This document shows positions 45,201 through 55,500 of a DNA stretch of 64,000 nt, piece after piece. The notes below the pieces were generated by a model. That model was given only the letters and a program-made list of their open reading frames with translations, was not told where the DNA came from and did not search any database. Within the stretch, counting starts at the first letter, position 1. Every line of letters begins with the position of its first letter. The stretch lies in NCBI GenBank assembly GCA_016858145.1, contig JAEHOE010000088.1, positions 372,001-436,000 on the forward strand. The letters run 5' to 3'. This DNA is from Edaphochlamys debaryana. Taxonomy: Eukaryota > Chlorophyta > Chlorophyceae > Chlamydomonadales. The position numbers were made by a program, and so were the translations under genes.

Positions 45201-46275
45201 CGCCGCGCAGTGGGCTGGTGCCGCCCCGCTCCATGCGTGCCCTCCGTACCGGCTTGCTGTCGCCGCCTCCTATCGCCAGCGCCTCTTGGACGCCCTCGCC
45301 CTCCCCCTCTCCGCCCTGCCCCTTCCGCTCCGCGCCTTCGACACGGGCCTCCCGTCCCTTCAGCTCGTGTTCACGTGCATCCCGCCCGCATGGGTGGCCG
45401 CAACTCGGGCTGCGGCTGCCTCCCCGGGGGTTGGCCCCCCCCCGTCCACTGCGGATGCCTGTGCCCGCCTCATTCGCTCGCTTGGGTGGCGCCTCCCTGG
45501 CGGCACCGCCGTCTCCCTTGGCGCCCTTACAGTCAAGATTGCCACGTCCCTCCAGCTGGGCCCGGCCCGGGCTGCCCTGCGGGCCCGCCATGTCGCCTTC
45601 TGCTCCTCCCTTGCGCTGCTCCCGCCCCCGCCTGCAGGCCTTGGCGCCCCGGCGGCCCTCACTCCCCCGGTGGCCCTCGCCCTCGCCACCCTCCAGTCTA
45701 CTCTGTCTCGTCTCTGGGCGCTCAAGTGGGACAACTGTCACAAGGAAGCCCTCTGGCGGCTGGCCCTCGATGGCTTCCCCGCGTTCCCCTTGCATGCGCG
45801 CGCACTGGTCCCGCCTGTGTGTGCGTGTGGCGCCCCCATGGTCGATCCCTCGGGGAGGGGCTCTGCCCGCTGGCATCACTTTTGGGGCTGCCCTGTCGCG
45901 CATGGTGTCGTCTCTGTCCTCTCGGCGACTGTTGGGGCTCCAGTTCCTCCCTTTCAGTTGTGGCTTGCCGCCTGCCCCCCTGGGCTGTCGTCCGTGGTTT
46001 GGGATGTTGTTGTGCTTGCTGCCGTGTCCGCTATGGAGTGTGGGCGGCGGTCCCTGTTTGCGTCACGGCCTGTCCTTCATGGGGTTCGTGCTCCTGTTGT
46101 CTCTGCGGGGGTCCTTGCCCGCGTATCTGCTCTTGCTGTCGCTGATTTTTGGGCCCGCCTTCGGGGCTTTGCTGCCCTGCAGCTTCCTCCCCCCCAGTGG
46201 GACCGTGTGTCTGTTGTGCATCCTTTTCTGGCGACTTCCGCGGAGGGCGAGGTGGTGTATCGCGGGCCGCTCTAG
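42259..46275 (+). mobile_element. Non-LTR retrotransposon (LINE, L1-like), 5'-truncated, with long intact ORF
   Basis: One continuous frame of 1338 codons. It starts in the C-terminal part of an apurinic-type endonuclease (LGDVFRLLHP, then SRLDR and SDHRLL, about 42420-42590). The catalytic N-terminal half is missing, so the copy is 5'-truncated. A reverse transcriptase follows with FLDFYKAYDTI (motif A), GVRQGCPLSPLLY (motif B) and QYADDG (motif C, catalytic Asp pair) at about 43690-44020. A Pro/Ala-rich insertion with RRRRRSPSPTSRGRG lies at about 44140-44370. Near the C-terminus a zf-RVT-like finger reads CACGAP, HHFWGCP. The stop is at 46273. The 3' tail continues to about 46455. The element sits between the two MYND paralogues in the same orientation. 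The intact RT frame suggests recent insertion. Confidence 0.9.
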
Positions 46276-46449
46276 TGCGTTGTGTTTTGGCACGCTGTGC
46301 CCTGGCGTTGTTGGTGTTCGGCCTGTCCTGCGACTCTGACACTCTGGCATTCCTGGCTATCCATCGGCAGCTCCCGAACGATATCGGGGCATGCAGTGTG
46401 CGGTCTGGCACAATCAGGCCATTGCGAGTGGGTTGCGATCCCTCGCCAC

Positions 46450-46454
46450 TGTAA
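46450..46454 (+). terminator. TGTAA at the probable LINE 3' end
   Basis: TGTAA lies just before the point (about 46464) where homology to the upstream region of MYND gene A begins. It may be the poly(A) signal of the LINE transcript. Confidence 0.35.
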
Positions 46455-46566
46455 TCGCTGCTTCACACGGCGGTCGTGCACGCCTACCCGACTGCACTAA
46501 TACAGAGTTTGAATAAGACAACCAGGCCTTAGCATCATTAACGAGCTCGCGGTCCGCATCCTTGAG

Positions 46567-46599
46567 ATGCTCTCAAGCCCCCAGCGTAGGCCCGCTTGA
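46567..46599 (+). promoter_or_regulatory. Upstream ORF (MLSSPQRRPA) in the MYND gene B leader
   Basis: Counterpart of the ORF at 38016-38048, with the same position relative to the main ATG and the same length. It has one amino-acid change (R to Q) and a TGA instead of a TAA stop. Confidence 0.45.
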
Positions 46600-46615
46600 A
46601 TCGGATGAGGTAGTT

Positions 46616-49600
46616 ATGAACACCCTGTCGACTGAGCTGCGGGCAACAGCTGCGCGGGTGGTGGCGCTGGCTCCGTCGATTCACGAGGCGAGCGATGCGG
46701 CCGACGTCCAGGCTCTCGAGGCGGCCCTTAAGGCTGTTACAAATGTCCTAAGGATAGGTGATGGACAAGCTCGGGCGACCGCCCTGCTCTCCGATCCACC
46801 GTTCGCCGCGGCGCTCCTTCGGTGCACAGCGTTCGGGGCTCGCTGGCTCTCACACGACGACGCCGTGGACGTAGCTGAAGCGCGTCGCGGCGTTGGACTA
46901 GCGGCGTTGGGCCTGACCGCCTTGCTGGTGGACCGCCTGCCACAGCTGCCCGCTGCGGGACCCCTGCCGTTCCTGCGCACGCTCCTGCGCATGCAAACGC
47001 TGCAGTGCATGGCTCGTGCCATTGCGGTTTCCACGGACCGCGCGCTGCCGTGCGGCGGTGCGGTCGGGGCAGCAGCAGTGGGAGGAGCGGCGGAGGAGGA
47101 TGGGGTGGCGGGGCGCCTCAGCTTCCTCCTGGCGCTGACGACAGTGGTGAGCAGGACCCTCGAACTGCTCACAGCTCTGACAACGATCGACGCATCGGTG
47201 GCAGCTCAGCCGCCGCCGCAGCAGGCGCCCGCAGCCGCCGCCGCTGCGGACAAGGAGAGGCGGCGGCTGCAAGTGCTGCAGCGGGTTTTTGTGGGGGAGC
47301 TGGTCAGCGCCCTGGCGGACAGCGGTGTCATGGAGCACCTGGCCAGGGCGCTACTGGTCATGGCGGAGCTGGCAGGCGAGCCCGGCGCAGACGAAAGCTT
47401 GAGTATGGCGACGGCGACATGCCACGAGAGATTCGGCGATATCCGCTATACCGTTCGCGAACTGGTGGAAGCAGCCCCGCCCCTGGGCGGCGCCGCCACG
47501 GCCGCCCGACTCCACGCGGCTCTTCAGCACCCGTACGTTCTGCACCTCGAGGTGACGTCAGGGCTGGCGTTGCTGTGCCTCGCTGACGGAGGGCCCTCTC
47601 ACGGGCTGCCGCAGGCCCTGCTTCAGGGCCTGCCGGTCCTCGCCGAGGGCCCAGATGGCGAGGCAGTGGATGCTCGGATCCTTTCCGGCAGGTGCGTACC
47701 TTTGTAAAGGCACAGGGGTTTGGTAAGCGGCGGACCTTGCTGTATCCTGTGTGGGTTATGCTGGTTGCGCTATTATATACACTGTGCGGTCGAGACGAAG
47801 TGTGAGGAATGTTGTGCTGCGGGACATGTTGCCAAGGGCAGTGCCGTGTGCGTCCATGAAGGACGAACCCCCAACGAGCGAACGCTTTAGCACTGCCCTT
47901 TCACCACTTTTCGCTTTGGCACACGCAGGCAGTGCGTCCCCCTCAGCGCCGTCGTTGATCTGAACAACGGTATCTCCCGGCTCGCCTGTCAGCCCCACAA
48001 TGCCCCCGCCCTGCGCCCCGCCGCCGCTGCGTCCCTGCTCCTCCGCTTGGGCCGCTGGGCGGTGGCCTCGGGCCGGGCCTGGGCGGAGCTACAGCCGGAG
48101 CCGCACGGGGAGGAGGCGGCGGGGCCACAGCCGGAGCCGCATGGGGAGGAGGCGGCGGGGCCGCAGGCGGCTATTGCCAAGGCAGGGGAACCGGCAGAGC
48201 CCCTGCCCCTGCAGCTGCTGTTGCAACCCGACGAGCTAGGCGTACTTCTAGAGAGTACACTCCTGCAGCTCTACTGCATTCTCACAAAGCCGGGCATCGA
48301 CACCTCCCACGGCTGGGCGTGGCGCGCGGCTGCGGAGCGTTGGGTCTTGGTGGCGGCGGCGTGCCGGCACGTGCTGCCGATCGCCACCGGTACCCAGGTG
48401 GACTGCCTGGCGAAGATGTGGAGCGGCCTCACGGCAGGGGAGGAGAGGCGGCCAAGCGGTAAGCGGGGGGTGGAGGGAGCTTGGACAACCGCAAAGACGC
48501 CATGTGCTCAGTGCTGTCGTGTTGCGTGTGCCGAGATCGCGACCTCACTGTCCTGTGCGACTGGCAAGCCATGCCGTGGGCATATTCTAGCCCGCGCTCC
48601 TGCACCCACCCTTCCCAACTGCCCTCTCCCCTTCCAGGCGCGTTCCCGCCCGAGCCGCCCGCCCAGGTCGCGGCGGCCCTGGCTGCCGGGCTGCTGCCCT
48701 GCCTGGAGCGCCTGCTGCGGCGGGGGGCGGAGCAGCCGTCGGGGAACGAAGGCCACCTCGCGGCCAAGCTGCTGCAGCCCCACGTGCACCTAGTGGACAA
48801 CGTGCCGGGCAGCCCACCCACCTCCCACGTGATGCTGGCCCGCCTCCTGACGTACGGCGAGCCAGCCCAGGCCGCCGCCCTGGTCACCACCATCGCCAAG
48901 CTCCTGTGGCGATGGCAGGACGTCGAGGACCTTAAGGCGGACCCCGTGTGCACAGCCGTGTTCACCGCGGTCTCGAAGCTCTACGGCCACTGCCGCCGGT
49001 TCACCGGGCCCGAGCCCTCCGCCGCGCACCCCCAGCTGAGGCTGATGCTGCTCCGCTCCGCCGTGGAGTGGCTGCCGCCGATGGCACGCCACGCGCAGCA
49101 GGCCTCGGCGGAGGTCAAGGAGTATAGCGGGGCCAGGGCGATGGAGGACGCGTCGGTGTGGGCAAACCTCCTCTTGCTGCATGTCGAGTTCCTCAGTATG
49201 TGGACCTCAATCCTGCTCGAGGGCCCAAGCCAGACGGAGGCAGCCGCCGCTGACGGCGACCCCAGCGGTGACGGCGGCTGGCGGCGCTTCGTTCTCGAGG
49301 AGCTGCAGGTGCTGCCGCTGTTCGGGTCCCTGCTCCGGAACATGGACGCATGGGTTATCCATCCCGGTACGGCACCGGACACGGCGCTCTACACCAAGGT
49401 CTGGCACGGGACTGTGCGGATGTGCGCCGCAGTCGCTTCGGCGGTCCCTGACGACGTGCGGCAGGCGGCGCAGGCGGGCGCGGCGGCGGAGGCGGCGGCT
49501 GCAGCCCAAACCCGCGCTGCCGGCGGCCGGGGCCCCAGGCGAGGTCGGGGCAGCGCTAAGCGGGTGCCAGAGGGCGGCAGCTCTGCCGGCTACTGGCCGC

Positions 49601-49998
49601 CGGAAACGCTGGAGTCGCTCGCGGGGAAGATGGGCACGGGGTTTGCGGCGGGCAGGGTGCTGGCGCGTGCCGTCGCCTCGCTCCTCCGCCGCTGGGCCGC
49701 GGGCGAGGATGCAGCGTTTGAGATCATGGCGGTGCGGATGGGTCTGAGCGACAGAGACGAGTGGCTGCACCGCTGGGGCCCGCTTCCGCCCCTGGCCTCG
49801 GTCCGCGCGCTGCTGCCCTCGTGCGCCCACCCGCGCTGCACCCGCCTGGACGGCGACAGCGAGGCGGGGCGGGAGCTGCGGCGCTACCCCGGCTGCGGCG
49901 AGGGGGCGTACTGCAGCGCTGCGTGCGCGCAGGAGCACGGGGCGGGGGCTGCTGCGGGGGGCGTGGGGGCCGGGCCTGGGGGCGCGGGTCCGGCTTAA
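46616..49998 (+). CDS. Large helical protein with C-terminal MYND-like finger, paralogue B
   Basis: Predicted 988-aa protein from exons 46616-47691, 47929-48458 and 48638-49998. Intron positions and phases match paralogue A at 38065. Both proteins start MN-x-LSTELRA and share TLLRMQTL, ALADSGVMEHLARA, LRLGRWAVASGRAWAE and the C-terminal CAHPRC, RRYPGCGEGAYC cluster. Exon 2 carries a 12-residue tandem repeat (PEPHGEEAAGPQ, twice) absent from A. Exon 2 begins differently (QCVPLSAVVDLNNG versus QCVNTLTVTHLVDC). The frame is fully open, so both paralogues look functional. Function unknown. Confidence 0.8.
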
Positions 49999-52524
49999 GC
50001 AGAGGGCAAGCTATACCATTAGCAGGAGGTTGAGGGCCTTGGGATAGGGCGCATCGGCACGAGAGAGTGACCAGCCAGGCTGGCGCGTAGGCTTCGTCGG
50101 GGAAGGGCATTGTGACATTTGTGAGGTACAAGTTGAGGGTACTTGCGGGGGTTCACAATTGGGGGAGACAGTGTGGCATGGAGTCATTGGCCGGCCAGCA
50201 GGTCCGCAAAGTATACGTGGCGGGCCGAGGGGTACTTCAGGGGCGTAGTGCTCGAGTGCGCGGCCCCAGTGCTGCCCGGCCTCGCACCATTTCGACAGAC
50301 ACCCCTGTCGTGAAGGGACGGTTGCGTTGTTTTGGGAAGCCAGGTTCGGCTTGCTGCCTGCTTGCTGTCTATTCGCACAGCCTGCGGAGGGCCTGGTCGC
50401 CAGGCGGGCTACCGTCGTGGGTGCAGACTGCCTGCAAGAGTCTAATTAGGGTTCTTGTGAAGAAGTGAAGACGTGAATGGTACGCAATGGTACCGGTATG
50501 CGGGGTCGGATCCTGACGTCCATGCAGGTCGGCGGATGGGGTGCGGGGGGCATAGCCTCCATACAGTGCACTAGCAACAGGGCTATCTAGCACTACACGG
50601 AGCGTAATGCGCAGCAGATGTAGTCGGGGATGCGGCTGAGAACGGCTATGCTAGAGTAACCGGCATGCTGTTGCTGGTGACGGTGTAGAGCTGTGCCGGG
50701 TACGTCTAGCAGGCTGATACAGGTCGTATGGGAGACAGGCGCGAATAGCACTTTCCTGAGCCGCTTGAAGAAGCCCCCAGCCGTGAAGCGTGCCGGTCGT
50801 CTATGGTCATCATGCGCGAGCGCTCACCTGCAGGCGGTAGAGACGAAGGCGACGTGTCAGCTGCAGAACTAAACGACCGTAGAGTGCGGTGTGTGCAAGT
50901 GCGAGCTGGGGGAAAGAGGCCGGCTGCGGCGCGCCGCCTGAAGGCTGCGAGCTCCGTGCTGCCGTACGTGGTGGGCAGAAGATGCTTCTACGAAGATACC
51001 CCGTTCCGAAACCCGGCCCGTGCGTCTAGGAGCTACGTGAAGCGGCGGGAGAAAGGTTGGTTTTGGGACCTAGGGCAATACGAGTGCCCGGAAGGAGGCC
51101 AGCGGGAGCGGGGAGCCGGGAGCGGGGAGGCGATACGTGGGTGTGCAGTGGAAGTAGTAGCGTAGTCGGAGGCAGCTGCGCTCGTAGACGCTGGCCGCAC
51201 CGACCGGTCGAAGCTGTGGTTACGGAGCTGCGCATGGCTGGACGCGCTGGCTGGGCAGCTCGAGCTGGTGGGCGGCGAAGTTGAGGAGCCGTGCGAGCGT
51301 GCCGAGGCGACTGGGACGTGCGAGGCGTGTGCCGCTGAGGGTTGGGCCTGAGGCGTTTGGCTGAGCGCGGCGGTCGGGGGAGGGCGGCATAGCCGCAGGC
51401 ACAGTCATGGAGGCGGGAGGGCTGGGGCCCGAGGGGTGGCCGGGTGGGGACGACGGGCTGGGCGCCAGGCACGGAGGCGAGGGCCGGGGCTGCAGGTGGT
51501 GGGGCGGCGAGGGCGAAGCGACATGCCTGTTTGCTATATGTCCGGGCTCCGCTGAGCTCCCCAGTGATGACAGCCGGCCAAGAGATAAAGCGCGACAAAC
51601 CAAACTACCAACTGTCCTGCAGCGAACAAAAGGGGACAGCAACCGGCGGATGGGGTGGAATGGCCCTCCTGCCCCCATGGACATGTGACCATGAGAGCTC
51701 AGTTCTGCGTGCTGCTGCCCAGCTGCTGTAGTGACATTGCATTGCTGGTAGGCAAAGCCCCCGTGAGGTTCGAAGGTTCCACAAGGATATGGGTATGCAG
51801 CAGCTGAGCAGCACTCATGCATGGAAGAAGCACCCTGCTGAGCGAACGTCCAAACGAACGTCCAGGCATCCCGTCCTGCTGTTTGCGCCCAGCCCCGCAC
51901 GCTCTCAGCCGCCATCTGGCAACACGAGGCAGCCAGCAAAGTCAAGTCAGCTGGGGCTGCTGCTGCAGAGACACAGGCCGGACAAAGCCGTGCAGGCCAC
52001 TGCAGAGCGGAGAGGAGCGGAGGCGGCAGCTAATGCAGCTGGGTGCAGCTCCTTCCGGTCACCCCACGCTGCTCCACAAGTGTATGGTAGCGCCGCTTAT
52101 TTATGATAGTGGCATGGTAGGTAGTACCATTGGCTCAGGAGTCCCCGGGGCAGGGTCGTCAAGACTCCGGGGCCAAGGGGGAGTGCGTGTGTCGGCCTGT
52201 GTCGACCCGTACGGCAGCATGCGATTTGGCGCGAGTTGGGCTCCGCTGGACTCTGCGAGTGCCCGCCCCGACCTTGCCAGCCCTACAAACCAAACTCATA
52301 CGTCTGCTCGCTACACTCAAGGACGCCTCAGCTCAACGCTTCTCGAGCAACACTTGAATTGACACGGACACATCCCGCCCAGCGCGCTGGGCTCGTAGCC
52401 TGCTCGATCGCATACGCAACATGACTGGACCAAGGCGATAACCTAGTGGTATCGGTCCACTCAGGGCGCTTGGCGCCCCAGCAAATTCTGACTTGACGTC
52501 CCGCGACAGCGTTCGCTGAGCGCG
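49999..52524. other. 2.5-kb intergenic region before FAS2
   Basis: No gene recognised. It includes duplicated 3' UTR at its start and a dispersed repeat at 50243-50312. A possible small hairpin lies at about 52426-52458 (GGACC/GGTCC and CGATA/TATCG arms), about 70 bases upstream of the FAS2 ATG. Confidence 0.45.
50243..50312. repeat. Dispersed repeat, copy 2
   Basis: Matches 25170-25285 through TGCGCGGCCCCAGTGCTGCC, CGGCCTCGC and ACAGACACCC. The spacing between the blocks is shorter here. Confidence 0.6.
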
Positions 52525-55500
52525 ATGCAGCTCAAGACGCTGCAGATTGTATGGCACGGCAAAGAGCCGGTGCTTAGCGTCGACTTCCAGCCGAACAGCC
52601 ACACGCTCGTTTCGGGCGGGCAAGATGGCGAGGTCAAGGTCAGTGCAGTCGCCGTAGCGTTCACGCGCGTTTCCTAGACGTTGCCAGCCCCATCCTGCTA
52701 GCTGAGCTTGGTCGGGAGGGCGCATGGTGCTCGAGCTGTCAGTCGGCACGCGCTGAGCGTGCTGCGCCCTTCCTGGGTTCCTCCCTGCCACCCGGCTTGC
52801 AGCACTGGGAGGTGGTCACCGAAGACGACGGAACGCCCGGGGCGCGCTTCCTGAACGGCTACGCGGTCAACAGCAAGGCCGTCAACTGCGTGCGGTTCTC
52901 GCCGTCGGGTGCGTGGCAGGGCCTGGCTCTGCAGCCTGGCTGGGCCAGTGCTGTCTCGTTGAAGGGACCCTGGAGGAGGACCCTGAGCAGTCGGGAGTCA
53001 GTCCGAGGTAGCAAAGGCTCGACCAACACAAGTGCTGACCGCCCAACGCCTTTGGGCCTTGGGTTGCCTGCCCCAGGAGACATGCTTGCGAGCGCGGGCG
53101 ACAAGGGCGAGGTCCTGCTGTGGCGGTTCACGCCCTTTGCCCCCGGGGCCGCCCCGCCGCCTCGGAGCAACCTGGACGGCAGCGACGGTGCGTGGCGGTC
53201 GGATTGGGTTGCCAGGGGGCCGAGGGGCTGTGTTTGGAGGGTCGAAGGGCTGTGTTTAGAGGGTCGAGGGGCTGTGTTTGGAGGGTCGAGGGGCTGTGTT
53301 TGGAGGGTCGAGGGGCTGTGTTTGGAGGGCCAAGGGGCTGTGTTTGGAGGGTCGAGGGGCTGTATCTGGAGGGTCGAGGGGCCGTGTTTGGAGGGTCGAG
53401 GGGCTGTGTTTGGAGGGTCAAGGGGCCGTGTTTGGAGGGCCGAGGGGCTGTATCTAGAGGATCGAGGGGCTGTGGCGGGAGGACGCCCAAGCCCGGCAGG
53501 ATGGCGGGGAACAGCGGAGAGGGGCAGCCCAGTTGCAGTTGCAGCCCAGGAAAAGGCAGGCGTGTCATGTCATGTCATGTCATCAGCCTCCGCCCTGCTC
53601 GGTCCTTTGCGTCTTGGTCTCGAGGCTCCCACGCCCCGTGCCCCGCACGCCGGCTGACCCGACTGCGCTGTTGCTGCTGCGGACCCGACTGCAGGCTCTG
53701 GCGGCGACGGGGCAGGGCCGGCGCCCTCGGGCATGTGGCGCCAGGTGAGCAGGCGGGCTGGGCAAGATGCTCCTCAAACTTGGGCTTTAGGTTGTGCACA
53801 ACTGCTGGGCGAACTCAGCACACTGGCTTTCACCTACGCACATCCGCTAAGGAAGGCTCTAGCCAACCCGCACATTCCTTTGTGTCCCCCAAAATGTCCA
53901 ACCCTGCTGTTCGTGCCGCTCCCGCTCCTCCCTGGGCCCAGGTGGGCCTGCTGCGGGGCCACTGCGACGACGTGCTGGACATGGCCTGGGCCCCGGACGG
54001 CTCGGCGCTGCTGACGGGGGGCATCGAGAACAACTGCATCCTGTGGGACGTGGAGACGAGGAAGTCCCTGGTGGGTGCAAGAGCAGGAGTGGGAGGGAGG
54101 AATGGGCGGAGCGCATTTGGGTGTGGTGATTCGGGGGGTGAGGGGCTCACGCGGAAGAGCGGGAGGGACGGAGGAGGGAAGCGCTGAAGGTGCTCATGAC
54201 GGTGTCGCGGGGGTGCTGGTGGGGCGCGTTTGTATTTGTCATCTGTGAACTAGGCGGAAGTCGAGGTGGAGGTCGAGGAAGACTGAGGTGGGTGCGGAGA
54301 CGGGGAGTCGAGTCAGGAGGACCAGGATTGCAGGCTTGTGTTGGGGAGCATGCTTGTCGGTAGTAGACAGCGGTATGCTGCTGGGCGGCGTGGAAGCGCA
54401 ATGAGTTGAATGATGTTGCGGGGAGGCCCGCTCGCTCCCTTCCGTCAGCGTGATCCACTCTGCACCTGCTCTGACCCGCAGCTTCCCCCTGCTTCCCCAC
54501 CGCAGAAGTACCTGCAGGACCACGGCCACTACGTGCAGGGCGTGGCGTGGGACCCCCTGGGGCGCTTCATCGCTTCGCAGTCCGCCGACCGCACCGCGCG
54601 CGTGTACGCGGTCAAGCCCCCGCCCGCAGTCGAGGGTGCGTGGGGCGCTGCGCGGGCGTAGCTGGTGCAGCGGGGCGGGCAGGAGGCGGGGCGCGGCACG
54701 GTAGCACCTGCGGGGGATGTGGGGGCGTGGAGTTGTACCGGTACCGGTGCCTGACGGCGGCGCCGGGGGGCGGCTCGGGCCCTTGCGGGGCATGTCAAGG
54801 GAGGGGGTGGCACCAGCTGTAGGCTGCGCCCGGTGACGGCTCGTACCACCACAGTCCATTTACCGGCGGTTCGGGGCCGGGGCCCTGCTCCCCCTCATGA
54901 CTCACGCAGGCAAGAAGGCAGCCGCCACGGCGGCCGTGACCTCATCCGGCCTGGCCAAGGACGGCTTCTTCGCCGCCGCCACCCTCTCCAAGGGGCCCCT
55001 GGCCGGCGCCTCTGCGGCCGCAGCCCCCGGCGGCGCTGCTGAGGACGGCTCCGCAGCCCCTGCCACCGGTGTAGCAGCGGGAGCGGCACCGGGTGCTGCC
55101 GGGGGCGTTAGTGGGGGAGGCGGTGCGGGGGGCGGTGGTGGCAAGCAGCCGCTGTTCAGTGACGACTCGCTGCCAACCTTCTTCCGGCGCCTGGCGTGGT
55201 CGCCCGACGGGGCAATGCTGGCGGCGCCGGCGGGCGTTTACAAGTAAGGAGCTGGGGTGTAGGGCTGGGGCTGCGGGTGAGAGGGAGGGGTTGCTTCATC
55301 CTCCGCGGGGAGGAAGGAGGCGGGAAGAGGATCTTTCAAGGTCCAAAGGCCGCTGAGCGCTCTACTGGGGCTCCGGTTGAACAATCTGGGGCTGGGCGAG
55401 TGGAGAGTGGATGGGGCAGTCGGCAAGCTGCATGTGTGAAGGTGGGCGGAGGGAGGAGGAGGAGGGTTTCTGGGTCGCACCCGCTGCCTGTTGACGCCTA

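Noticed and set aside
51026..51598. 190-codon minus-strand frame upstream of FAS2
   Set aside because: Low-complexity Pro/Ala/Arg composition with no conserved motif.
53210..53478. CRISPR-like array
   Set aside because: Units are contiguous with no unique spacers. It is an intronic minisatellite in a eukaryotic gene.
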